Source: Apostichopus japonicus
Taxonomy: Eukaryota > Echinodermata > Holothuroidea > Aspidochirotida > Stichopodidae
NCBI RefSeq assembly: GCF_037975245.1
Contig: NC_092562.1
Coordinates: 23,799,554 to 23,863,553, forward strand
Length of the DNA: 64,000 bases
Direction of reading: 5' to 3'
The notes below the pieces were generated by a model. It made no database searches. It worked only from the letters and a program-made list of their open reading frames with translations, and was not told the DNA's origin. Position 1 is the first letter of the stretch. Every line of letters starts with the position of its first letter. The position numbers were made by a program, and so were the translations under genes. Shown here piece after piece: positions 35,601-45,623 of this stretch.

Positions 35601-38600
35601 GGCAGGGAATAATTTATCCAGTACTCCATCACAAAATGCTATTCAGAATGGTTAAAATGCTACATAGGTGCATAACAGTTTTGTACACAACAGACATAGT
35701 ATTTTATTGTGTAAAAGTAAGTTGGCCTGACATTTCGATCCTAGCAGGATCTTCTTCAAAGGCTAAATGACAAGTAACAGTAACAGAAGGGATGTGACAC
35801 GCACAGGAAAAGCGTGGTGAACACAAAGAGATAGATGTAAGGGAGTTGGTAGACAAGGGATGGAGAGAAGAAAGAGAGAAATTACAATAAAATAGTAAAT
35901 TTTATTAGAGACAAATTTCAGAACCTTCAAAACTGCTACACAAAAATATGAATACTTCAACTATTTCCTGTTAGGTTCAAGAGATGAAAAGGTTTATAAA
36001 CAGCAGATGGGCTATAAAGGCTTTCATTATTCATCACTATAATTGATTGGTAGTTTACTGTGTTCTTACAAACAGGAAGAAGCTATAATGTGCTGAAAAC
36101 TTAATTTATCATGTGAAGATATTAATCAAATATCCCATATCTTGTGTTTTTTTCAATGGGAAACTCAAGTAGTACTAAGCTAATGAGAGAAATGTTGAGA
36201 AAATTGCTCATGAAGTGTGTATGTTCACTGCTTCTGTAGAATCTCATTAGAATCACTTGAGCTGATTTGATAAACCATCAGAGAAGATTTGAAATTGAAT
36301 CCCCAAAGTAGGCCTTTAGAAGTTAGCATAACTTAGTAGTTTCTTTTAAGAATATTTAAGTAAAAGTTCAGCATATTTTTCTTAAGTATTCCAAGTTTCT
36401 TTTTCATGTGATTAATAAATATCATGATCATGTGTCTCAGAGAAAAATGTCAACTGTGTAATCACATTTATTAAAATTCTTGCTCGTAAACCATCACATT
36501 GTACAAAATCTAGGTTGGTGTCTTTTGGCAGCAGTATGTCAAGGAATTCATTTTTCATTTGGTAACTTATTTATGCCAAACTGCATTAATCTTCTGTAAT
36601 ATTCACTGCAGAAGTGCAGGGATATCATCCAAACTAAGTTTTCCCTGCTAGATGTATGATTAATTATATGTTCTTGTCATATTTTGGTTTCTTCAGGATA
36701 AAGTATCTAACATCTGGTGTGTTCTGGATGTTCTTTTCAAACTGAAGAGAAACATAGCACAAGATCATCTAGTCCTCCTGAGCCTAGCAACCACTATTAT
36801 GTGTTTGCTGCCCTCTGCATTCCATTTACTCCTCAATCCTACCATAGAAAAATTTAAGTATTCACTGGTAAGTAAAAAAATCAATTTTATGGTAACACTC
36901 ATGCAAGTTTCGTTGAGTTTCTTTGTGGAAAAATCCCTTTGCTCACATAGTATCCCTATTCACATGTACAATGCAAAGAATTGGGACATATTTGTGAACT
37001 GCTTTTACTTTTGTGAATTCTGGTTATAAGATATGATCATAACTTGAATACTGTTATATGTTATGAAAATTATTTGTTTGTTCATGTAAACATATACCTG
37101 GGTTTTTGTTAGTACTGTACACAGCTGCCAAACATTTCATTTTCTAATGTTACACTGGACTTTAACCAACTGCAACGTATTACCAGCTACCAGCCTCACT
37201 CCCCCTCCCCTCCCTCACCCCAGTTTGTTACTACATGAAAACTGCAGATTTTCATTTTTATTTCCACTGCAGGTTAATTGTTCACTGGTATTTTTCTTAT
37301 TTTCTTACCAAGTGCATGAAAAGAGTATATTAATACCAGCATTGTAAGTATAATATGTAACTTGTGATAACTTCATTTATAAAGCTCATATTATTCCTGT
37401 TGTACCTTTATAAGGTAGTCATTTATTTATAGCATGTCTGTTATTAACTAATATTTGATGTTTTAAAGTTTTTTGTTAGTTTTTCTTTAACCTCATTTAC
37501 ATATATCCATATCTTTAATGTGTATCCCTATGACAATTTCTAGCAGTATGAAAACAACCATGTCTGTGTAGGAGAAGATAGTCCTGGAAAGAGAATTTCC
37601 TCTGTAAATTTCAAAAGTGCCTAACCATGGTTGTGTCGCCTCTCAAAGTGTTTCACTAAGCCATGGCACACAATCACCACGTCTCATTTGCATATTGTAG
37701 GTGTGGGGCTGAAGAGATTCAAACTCACACAGTTTAGTTGTTTCACATGGTTAATAGAGTATCATAGTGATACACATTCCAGTGAGCAATATTCAATTTT
37801 ATATGATGAGAAATGCATTAAAATGACTTAGATTATATTTTCAAACACAATGAAGGGGCATTGAGTCACTCCTGCAAGACTAAAGCTATCGAAAACTTGT
37901 AATTCTGACTTTGCTCTCACACTGTACATATCTGAGTGGAATCATCACACCGGTTATTCTTGTGAGGGGAACAATAGTTTACTTCACTTTGACCTTTATT
38001 GTTTTCTCCCTCCTTTGTTCCAGATCTGTGTGTCTAGTCTTCCATAATCAGCCATTTCTTGCCTCTTGGTTTCTCCTTATTTCTACATTCAGGTAAGAAT
38101 TCAAAGCCTTACCAGTTTATAGTTTCAATGGTGTCACTAAATATGGCTTTTAAAAGAAAGTACCCACAGTTCAACTCTACAAAGTATATTCTAGATATGA
38201 AAAAAACCATTTTCTTTTAAGAGTTGGCAAAGAAAAGTGATGATATTCCTAAATGTAAATGAGTATTTGAACAGTCAAATTTTAAGTTCTTATAACAAGT
38301 AGAAAAACAGCTGAACCTTAGTATTGTACATTCCTATCACGATATGAAGTGAGTTTTTAGTTGCGGAACAAGTTTTCCATAGCTATTAAACTCTTTTTCG
38401 TCTTTTTGTTAGATGGTCTACTCAACTTTATCCACATGCCTTCTCAAATTCATGCCAAAGCATGCAAAATCTGTTTTTCTGAATGGAATAAAAAAACATG
38501 CACCGTGTAGAATTTTGCCAAAGAATTATTATCACATTTGTTTTATATTTATACACTTTATCAATTATGTTATCGGTGAAAACGAAATGAACCGAGGCAG

Positions 38601-40599
38601 GAAGAAAGGAAAAATAGAAAGCAGTCTGAGAATCGGAATGTTCTGATGATGGTTGCCAAAGGAGTCTATAAATTTGAGAGATGTGTGACAACCAATTGAC
38701 TTCCTGGCATGGTCAAGTTACAACACTGATTGACATATCATCAATTGTTGTAATATTTAGGAAAACAAAACAGTTTTTTTCATATTTCCAGACAATATGG
38801 GCTTGACTGTAATAAGAATTCCTTTTTGCTGTTTTTCAGATTCCTTTTATTTATTTATTTCTGTTTTTTTATATTTGTTTGTGCAATTCCTGTAAATGGT
38901 ACTAGGGAATTGTGTATGCCTGCTGGATTACTGTACATGTTCATGTATATATGTCTGTTATAGGTGATTCCTGAAACTTAAATGACAATCTGGCCCCTAC
39001 ATTAAGTTCACTGTCATAATGATGTATCGGTGACAGGTAACATCTTTACCATTTTTAATATGCTTGGTTTGTTTCTCAGCATGTTCCCTTTGCTGATGAA
39101 GGATGACCTCGTCCTGCCATACTTTGCCCTGACTCTGTTATTCATCACAGCTGTAGTCTTTTATCTAGTGCTGTTTGAACACCAGTCTACGAGTACCTTC
39201 TTAATATTGTTGGTAAGTGGGTCCAGTTCCCGTCTCAGATGCTAGCCTCTGTGATACATATCTGTGTATTTTATTTCTGTATGTTCTAGATTGTCTGCTG
39301 CAATGTTCTGTTTTGATTTTCTGTTCTAATCTGATTTTTTTTTCAAATCCAGTTTGATAAGATTAAAGTGCATGCTAAAAGTTGGAGAGATAAAAGGTAG
39401 CACATTTGTTGTGTAGTTGGTCCATTCTTGATAAACCTCATCAACATAGATCTTGTCAACATAGACCAACTCTCCATGGTGCACTGTGAGCAGAATCCTT
39501 GGTTTGATATGTCCTGGTCGAATAATGTAAAGAAGAATGTGTGCTAGTAATGTTTTCATAGCTGTTCTGGTTTTCAAGTTATTCGGCTTTAAAATATGTT
39601 AAATCTCTGGAATGCTCCTACAAGGCTGAATTGATGATGACCACAGCTTTTCAGTCCAGGCCTAAAAGTTAATCCATTGTTTTAAAAGTTCCAATAACTC
39701 CACTGAAACATGTTCTTTTAACATTATATGAAGAACAGAGCATTCTTGAATGACATTCAGGACTATTTGTCATTGACAGAGTTGTGCAACATGCTAAACA
39801 TTTATTTGAGGCAATAAAAGTCTTTATGTTTTTACTATTGAGTTTTGTGTTGCACTTGAGGAACTGACCTGATGGTCTGTGTGTTAGACTTAATAGTCCA
39901 GTCACTTTAATTGATGAACCTCAGATGTTTAAAGGGTCATTTCTCAAAACTCTAAAGTAGCAAAGACATACAACCTGAACTGAAAGCAGTGATTTTTTTA
40001 AGGTCTACAACATAACAAAATTAATATTGTGCCCAAAGTCATCCTTTAACAACTTTAATGATAGCATTTTTAATATTTAAGCTAAAGTACAGTTCCATAG
40101 TGTGCCCTCAATCATAATCAAAAGGCAATTAGCAAGTTATCCTCTTGCAGTCGGGCTCAGACCTGTGTATAAATCTAGGTTGCCCTTTGCTGTTCTTTTA
40201 TATTATTATTTCCAATGAATTTCACATTGTTGAAAGAGAAGAACATCTCTATAGAATGTAAAATTTCATATTTTCATAAGAGCAAATCTTATTTTCATTT
40301 GGGTGATAAAGAGTTTTTTCCCTCTTCAACAGGGTATGTTATCTGTATGTGGAAGTGTCTCCATTAGCACTGTAGCAGTGACCATTCCTGCACCTCCAAG
40401 ATATCCAGATATCTATCCAGTCTTGATATCTGGGTATTCCTGCGGCCATTTCTTGTTCTTCCTACTTTATTTTTACTACGCTCAACTTAGCTGTGAATTT
40501 GACGGGAACGATACGAAATCCAACAAACAAGCAAAGCTGAAAGTTCCAAAAAAGAAACAGAAATATCAGCACAAGAAAAAAGGAAAGAAAAGAGATTAA
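23649..40599 (+). CDS. ALG6: ALG6, dolichyl pyrophosphate Man9GlcNAc2 alpha-1,3-glucosyltransferase (complete, 12 coding exons)
   Basis: ALG6 is an ER-membrane GT-C enzyme (family GT57). It adds the first glucose from dolichyl-phosphate-glucose to Man9GlcNAc2-PP-dolichol in N-glycan precursor assembly. Coding exons: 23649-23751, 25189-25273, 30889-30978, 32910-32998, 33341-33491, 34415-34597, 35349-35484, 36697-36867, 37273-37343, 38024-38092, 39080-39212, 40333-40599. Phases match throughout and give 515 aa, against 507 in human. Visible family motifs: [17 protein letters not shown] (residues about 24-40), GDYEAQRHW (43-51, acidic lumenal loop thought to be catalytic), [20 protein letters not shown] (66-85), [74 protein letters not shown]. 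Many hydrophobic segments fit a multipass protein. The start chosen is the ATG giving a human-like short N-terminus. The lysine-rich tail ends KKRD, matching the KKXX ER-retrieval rule. Confidence 0.96.
24374..24662 (+). mobile_element. Complete hAT-type MITE in ALG6 intron 1
   Basis: 289-bp element with perfect 14-bp terminal inverted repeats CAGGCGCGTAGCCA / TGGCTACGCGCCTG. It is flanked by identical 8-bp target duplications CACTTATG (24366-24373 and 24663-24670). Eight-base duplications and CAGG termini are hAT hallmarks. No transposase is encoded. The core includes the GGCGCTACGCTTAGATAG segment shared with copies elsewhere in the window. Confidence 0.92.
26951..27024. repeat. 74-bp direct repeat, copy A
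   Basis: Begins TGTGAGACGGAGAGAGGAAA and matches 27711-27784 in the same orientation, with two mismatches in 74 bases. It lies in ALG6 intron 2. Confidence 0.85.
27711..27784. repeat. 74-bp direct repeat, copy B
   Basis: Second copy, 760 bp after copy A. On the minus strand it ends in CTCACAG followed immediately by GTAAGAT, a good splice donor. The other side of the copy carries a GGGCGGAGCC GC-box, so an antisense first exon is conceivable. Confidence 0.85.
27985..28135 (+). mobile_element. tRNA-derived SINE (family A), 5'-truncated copy
   Basis: Matches the body of the SINE at 11249-11450: GTCGTCCAGTTACAGAG, ATAATCATGGACGTTAAAT, GACTGACTTTGGTCAGCTTG, AAGCCAATGAGGCTTC. The tRNA-like head is missing. 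It lies in ALG6 intron 2, sense to the gene. Confidence 0.75.
30362..30668 (+). mobile_element. Short retroelement copy 1 (hammerhead-like family)
   Basis: A pyrimidine-rich insertion of 307 bp in ALG6 intron 2, flanked by 12-bp target duplications TACTATTTATAT at 30350-30361 and 30669-30680. It shares most of its length with copies at 31853-32377 (plus) and about 35705-35880 (minus). Near the 3' end it has a CTGAAGA, stem-loop, AAAACATC block, a drifted version of the motif described for copy 2. Encodes nothing recognisable. Confidence 0.75.
31346..31622 (+). mobile_element. tRNA-derived SINE (family B)
   Basis: Head GGTGCTGTGGCCGAGTGGAT resembles a tRNA-Ser or tRNA-Leu 5' half, with an A-box TGGCCGAGTGG. 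A weak B-box (GGTCAGATCATAG) follows about 50 bases later. The body includes GAACAGAACTCAAATTTGGG and a TTGTGGGCTTCACCCACA inverted repeat. It ends with an A-run and ATTATTATT-like tail. Unrelated to family A. In ALG6 intron 3. Confidence 0.75.
31853..32377 (+). mobile_element. Short retroelement copy 2 with hammerhead-like motif and nested insertion
   Basis: Flanked by perfect 12-bp target duplications ACCCTTCACTGG (31841-31852 and 32378-32389). The pyrimidine-rich body matches copy 1. At 32131-32161 it carries CTGAAGA, a 5-bp perfect stem GATCC/GGATC with loop TGCTA, then GAAACGTC. This is the order of conserved blocks in a hammerhead ribozyme (CUGANGA, stem II, GAAA), with one extra A before stem II. 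Penelope-like retroelements are known to carry minimal hammerheads, so that origin is proposed, not shown. The copy is interrupted by about 200 bp of unrelated AT-rich DNA near 32168-32361, bounded by repeated AGACCA. Confidence 0.7.
33492..34414 (+). other. U12-type (minor spliceosome) intron of ALG6
   Basis: The donor reads GTATCCTTGA, matching the U12 GT-AG 5' splice-site consensus GTATCCTT base for base, and no U2-type donor is available at this codon. The acceptor is CTGTAG at 34414. The best branch-site candidate, TTTCATAAC at 34384-34392, matches seven of nine consensus positions and sits about 23 bases from the acceptor. Splicing joins CA to A, giving the conserved GHFQYNNASLG. Confidence 0.75.
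33632..33667 (+). repeat. Short GGTGGGCA minisatellite
   Basis: About four and a half exact copies of an 8-bp unit GGTGGGCA inside the U12-type intron of ALG6. Confidence 0.85.
35705..35880 (-). mobile_element. Short retroelement copy 3 (minus orientation)
   Basis: Reverse copy of the elements at 30.4 and 31.9 kb. On the minus strand it reads through the pyrimidine-rich body to a CTTTGAAGA, GATCCTGCTAGGATC, GAAATGTC block and AAGTTGGCC-type 3' end. Lies in ALG6 intron 7. Exact target duplications were not found. Confidence 0.65.
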
Positions 40600-40955
40600 A
40601 TATACACAATGTGAAGTATAGAATATGTATTTGATCTTACATCGTTCCTCCTTTCCTTTGTGGTTTTAAAATTGTTTTATATACTGTACTTTCATGATGC
40701 TTACTGGTATCAAATTGCTGCACAATTTTTTGTACTAATTGTAACAACTTTGTGTCAAAAAGGGTTAACATCTACATCAAATTGTTGCGTTCTTGTTTTG
40801 ATTCAAAGTAGGAAGCTGGAAAAATTACTGATACTGCAGATTGTCAAATTGTTAGTGTTGAATAATCTCTAATATTGTCCTTACATTGGGTTAATGTTAC
40901 AGTTTTAGAGGTCCAATACACATAGTTCATAAAGCATCAAATATTAAATAGTATT

Positions 40956-40961
40956 AATAAA
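40956..40961 (+). promoter_or_regulatory. Polyadenylation signal AATAAA of ALG6
   Basis: Canonical hexamer about 360 bases after the ALG6 stop codon on the same strand, in AT-rich 3' UTR-like sequence. Confidence 0.45.
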
Positions 40962-41699
40962 ATATCATTCTTTATTGTATCATTGACAACCTGATCAAAT
41001 TTCTTTATTATCAGTAAACTTTTACTCTTTCTTTGACCTTCATTGAAAATTTGCTGAATTTAAAATGTTGTACCTGTGAACTAATTATGCATTATTATGA
41101 TAAGAATTTCTATATTATATGTCACTGGATATAGTGAAGTTTGCAAATTACAAAAAACTATCTAGTTTGCTTCTTTTTTGTAACAGGAAGTGCCTTATGT
41201 ACATTGAGTACAACAAATTATGATAATAAACTGGTGCTCAGCAAATAAAATCAATATGAATTTGTGAAAGACATTGCAGTGTGACATTTCCATACCAATT
41301 ATTAATGTGATACGCTGTATACATGCTTCTTTGCCTCTACCCTTTGAGAGAGATAAAGAAATAAAGAATTATGCTGCATGATTTCAATATCTGGTATAGT
41401 CATATTTTTCTGTTTAATTGTCCAGGTGAAGATTACCATCAATGCTGAAAGAATCAAACAGGACCAAGATGTAAATGTATAAACATTGGGTTTAGGTCAA
41501 ATTTCTGTTCCCGAAGTACAGTATATCAAACCTTTATATGCTGCTGCCCCTCCCCCACCCACCCCCACCCTGCTTCCACACCATAATACCCAACATCTGC
41601 TGGGTCAGATTATCCTCTCAGACCCTTACAAAAACTTAATTGAGAAACCCTGATATATTGTATGTTATTTGTTTTTAATGCTAACGGCCTATTGGGACT

Positions 41700-42160
41700 T
41701 TCTTTTCTCGTTTCGGTGATAATCTTAAACTTTGCATTCATGATGGCGTATGTGTGTGAGTGCGTTTGTGACGCCCAGCTTGTAAACACAATATCTCAAG
41801 AAGGGGAGGCCAGACCAATTTCATATTTGATGTGCAGAGGTACCACGTTTAGTACAAGAAGCCTCTTGTTTTTGGTGGAGGTCAAAGGTCATTTGGGGTC
41901 ACCAGGGGTGAAATTGTGAAATCCTGGTAAACAAGATATCTCAAGATTGGAATCATGGGCAGACCTTATATTTGGTGTGTAGGAGTACCACATGTTGTAT
42001 AAGAAGCCCTTTGTTTTTGGTGCAGGGCAAAGGTCATTTGGGTCATCAGAGGTCAAATCGTGAAACCCTTGTAAACATGTACACCCTCATTATACATTAC
42101 GTCAGATTCATGAAGAAAACAGCTCGTTTTATTATCGAAACCACAATGCATTTTTGAATT
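41700..42160 (+). repeat. Dispersed GGTCA-rich repeat element, copy 3
   Basis: Same left flank (GCATTCATGATGGCGTATGT, then GTTTGTGACGCC), then about three 115-120-bp units, then the right flank TTACGTCAGATTCATGAAGA shared with copy 1. Contains a perfect DR1 AGGTCAAAGGTCA at 41879-41891. Confidence 0.75.
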
Positions 42161-42169
42161 CTGGTTTAA

Positions 42170-43352
42170 TTACTAGCATTCTCAGTAAGCGCATCATTGG
42201 ATGTATCAGTTGCGTAAGAAGCTATTACAAACTAGGAATGGGTGGGGCGAAAACCGGTGGGATTTGGGCGGGGATCTTCACCCGGAAGTGTTTTGGTTTG
42301 TAGATGCTGATGTGGGCTATTTTATCTCTCTACTGCAAATTGCGACTATATTATCAAAAACCTCCACAAAATTGTCTTGTTTGTCGGAATTAGAATTACT
42401 TTCTATAACGTAATTTTGACATAGTTCACCTTTTCCGGCTCCTCGCTACCATAAGAAGTTCGACGTCAGTGCAAGTAAAACTCAATTGTTGCTCACCCTA
42501 TTACTGCTATATATTCGTCAATGAGTCAACAATTACACTGGAGACCGTTACTAGGAACATGAATACGGCCGACTATTGGGCTGTTTATTTGCTTCTCCCA
42601 CGATCGATTCGAGCAGTGCTCTCTCTTCATTTAATCCTCTTTCTAAATTCAGTTCCCATTCAATTAATAGTTCGAACGAGCCCATTGTGCCTATTGTGTT
42701 GGTTCAGGCTTAGAGGGAATATGAAAGGCGTAGTGGAAAAACAGTGGGCCAATAGCTTTTGTCCTCGAGCCAATTGGTAACTAACTCTGACCACATCGTC
42801 AGCGCACCGGTGCATTGATAGAAACCGACACAAGAACGCTAGTATTTAAACATTAATATAACGGTTTCTCTCGGACCAAAAGGCCAATTAGTCGTCGTTG
42901 ATCATATGACTATAATTTACGATCGAAGTGGGACCCAACGTTCTCAGAAGTTACATAAATTCTTTAACTTTCGCTTTTGTGTTTTTACTTTTCATTGGAA
43001 GATTTTAAAGTTCACTATTCCATTGAATCTAGACGTCTCGACGTTCTTTTGTGATAATGGCTACGTACGTATTGCATGTAGAGATGAAATATGTTAGTCA
43101 ACTGTAACATGAATGACTAACATTTAGTCTGGATTTGTTTATTTCTGTGTTGTCAAGAAGGTTTACTTTCGTTTTGATTGACAAAAATAGTAAAATAATA
43201 AAACAAAGTCAGATCATTCATTGAATTTCAACGGAGATTGAGAAGCATGTGACATATCGTAATTCCGCTTATACTTCGCTCTCAAGTTGGTCCATATCAT
43301 CACTGATATTTTTATTTGAACGATTCTTACGAACGTCAATTCCGTTAGCAAT
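42170..43352. other. Upstream region of the Tctex1-type gene
   Basis: No coding exon recognised. Probably contains the promoter and 5' UTR of the gene starting at 43353, since the gene is a single exon and base composition becomes less AT-rich here. No specific element is clear. Confidence 0.35.
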
Positions 43353-43934
43353 ATGTCCTTAACATCGCGTCTCCTTAAGGTTAACCAGAAGTTACCCGAC
43401 GGGGGTCCGGACGATGGCGGAGATGCTACCCCTTCAGAACACAGCGACTCTACTTCACTGGTCTCCAAACCGAACCAATTTCAACGCAAGAGTTCCGTTT
43501 GGTCAAACGTCGCTAAGAAGTTTGGTAACTCACCAAGTCGAGCGAGTGAGAAGAGAGTCTTTACTCCGAAAATACGGTACGAGAATACTTACAAAACTCA
43601 GCCAGACGACGATTTGGAATATGATGACTATAAAGTGCGGAGGTTTGTGGAGGAAGTCATTGATATGAGATTAAAGAATGAACAATACGATGAATCGAAA
43701 GCGAGCGCACTCTGCAGCAATCTCGCGGACGTCATCAAAGGACGGATAAAAAAAATGGGCTTCAAGCGACATAAAATAGTAGTTCACGTTGTGATTGGAC
43801 AAAAGAGCTCCCAGTGCCTCTCTGTGTGTAGTCGCTGTATATGGGACACCGTGACGGACAACTGCTCGACGGTATCGTACGAAAACCAGTCTATGTTTGT
43901 TACTGCAAACATATATGGATTGTATTTCGAATAA
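43353..43934 (+). CDS. Tctex1-domain dynein light chain (DYNLT/TCTEX1D family), intronless
   Basis: One uninterrupted 193-aa frame. Residues about 1-70 are polar and low-complexity (SDSTSLVSKPNQFQRKSSVW). The Tctex1 domain follows: FTPKIRYENTYKTQP (about 69-83), YDDYKVRRFVEEVIDMRLK, CSNLADVIKGRIKKMGFKRH, KIVVHVVIGQKSSQ, SRCIWDTVTDNCSTV, and the ending NQSMFVTANIYGLYFE, which is the usual C-terminus of the family. Members are light chains or adaptors of cytoplasmic and ciliary dynein; those with a long N-terminal extension (TCTEX1D1/DYNLT5, TCTEX1D4/DYNLT4) are associated with cilia. The size lies between human DYNLT5 and DYNLT4, so the exact orthologue is not named. Intronless structure could be ancestral or a retrocopy, but the frame is fully open. 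Confidence 0.9.
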   Translation: MSLTSRLLKVNQKLPDGGPDDGGDATPSEHSDSTSLVSKPNQFQRKSSVWSNVAKKFGNSPSRASEKRVFTPKIRYENTYKTQPDDDLEYDDYKVRRFVEEVIDMRLKNEQYDESKASALCSNLADVIKGRIKKMGFKRHKIVVHVVIGQKSSQCLSVCSRCIWDTVTDNCSTVSYENQSMFVTANIYGLYFE

Positions 43935-44484
43935 TTTCAACCACATCAATGAATGATTTCATGGAATTGTGGTTAAAGGCGCATCATGTGACTTTCATGC
44001 ACTCATTAACTATCCGAGATAGTCTCTATTGATCGCCGGTAGTGGATTATTATTGAAACTTATTGAACTTTGACGGATTAAGATTAAAGGCACGTTCCCC
44101 TGACAGTATTGATATGTGACGTGGTCACCGTGAGCAAAGGTTTCTGTCTGACTGGTCGGCCATCGAATCCTGCTGTCCAGGGGTTTTATCACAGACATAC
44201 TATGACGATCCCCGGGAATGAACTATTTTTCCACGGTCATACTCGAAAGAAGACCACAAAGCCTAACATACGCTGCCTTCACTCAGTTTTAAGTTACAAG
44301 GATCGCATTGTAGACCTATATATCCTCAGTCATGTATTGTAGGTAATAGGCTACATCTGAATGATCTATGTGATAGTGCTATCAAAGTGGATTATGTGAC
44401 GAAGAAAACCTTCCAATATGGACATTTCAGAAACTAGATGATGTTTAGTAAATTATATAAAGAGACGCAAGCTTAACGATTCGG

Positions 44485-44490
44485 AATAAA
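44485..44490 (+). promoter_or_regulatory. Candidate polyadenylation signal of the Tctex1-type gene
   Basis: AATAAA about 550 bases after the stop codon, same strand. Confidence 0.4.
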
Positions 44491-44878
44491 AGTCGAACGT
44501 TTCGATGATATGTTGGTAAATGCCCAAAAGATTTGTGACCTATTAATCATATGACGATATGTTACAAAACTTAAAAAGCTGTTTCGTATGTATATGTAAA
44601 TTAATATGTAGGTCTAAAGTTTCAACTGTTACGAATTCCATGTAAAAAGTACAACACTCTCACACTATCTTGTTACGACAATAGTGACCAAAAAAAAGTT
44701 ATAAACAAATTTTACGGTTTGTTTCTTATGTGAAGTGAATTGCACTAATCTTGTTTGGTCTGGGAAGACGAGCGCCTATGGGGTGTGTAGCTGTATCCTA
44801 AGGGGACGTCAAGGCGGGAGGGCGTGGCGGAGAAATCGAGGTGTTATTTATTAGAACAAGTTTGTGGAGGAGATTATC

Positions 44879-44992
44879 ATGGTGCGAAGTTACTGTTTCC
44901 CTTATTTTATTCTACTAGCTGTTGTACAAATGCTTTCTTCTGTCACTCGTTACATAATCACACGCAGTATAGAAATAGAGGGTAATTCAATG
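44879..44992 (+). other. Possible signal-peptide first exon, unassigned
   Basis: An ATG at 44879 opens a frame starting MVRSYCFPYFILLAVVQMLS, a typical signal-peptide pattern, with a possible donor (GGTAATT) after about 105 bases. About 60-80 bases upstream are a GGGCGTGGCG GC-box-like motif and a GACGTCA CRE-like motif. No downstream exon was found before ASNSD1, which is on the other strand. It may be chance. Confidence 0.2.
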
Positions 44993-45623
44993 ATTGGAAG
45001 CTATCATTTATTCATCTGTGCGTGGATTTTGAATTTATCTCGGGCAGAAAGTTATTTTGTACCTCCATGATACAAAATGTGATTGAACGAACTTAATACC
45101 ACTGTAGTTGTAAGTGATGTGTACACAAGAAATACTGATATGCCTAAAACAGACGAAACTAACACTACTCTGGTTGACTAATGCATAGAGTTTTATACCA
45201 CACAATAACACAAGAACACCAGAAAGTAAATAAAATTCCTTCTGCTTCATCTCAGTCTTTATTCTCCTTCTATTTACTCCCCATCCCTTCCCCTTTACTT
45301 GAGTCTTTCTTAACACCATTGGCGTACCTGTGAAGGTGGCTGGACTAGGTAACCAGTAATATTATACAAGCAGAGATGCAGGATTACAACAGCAATCTAT
45401 TATGCACATTAAGGAATTGCTTTCAATGTAGGCATCGTTCTTGTCTGTAACAAATAACTAGACATGGGAAAGTCTCCCCCACTTGGATCTGCAGATTTTG
45501 AAGAAAGCACCCAGTTGTACAACATTCTTCATTCCCCTCACCCATCCCCTCATTTAAACAAATATGTAAGATAGAAAATGATGGCGTTGACAAGTAGCAG
45601 CAAAAAAAATGTGTTGACTTGTT

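Noticed and set aside
45035-45319. 94-aa minus-strand frame downstream of ASNSD1
   Set aside because: No domain, no splice signals consistent with ASNSD1, and located in its probable 3' flank.
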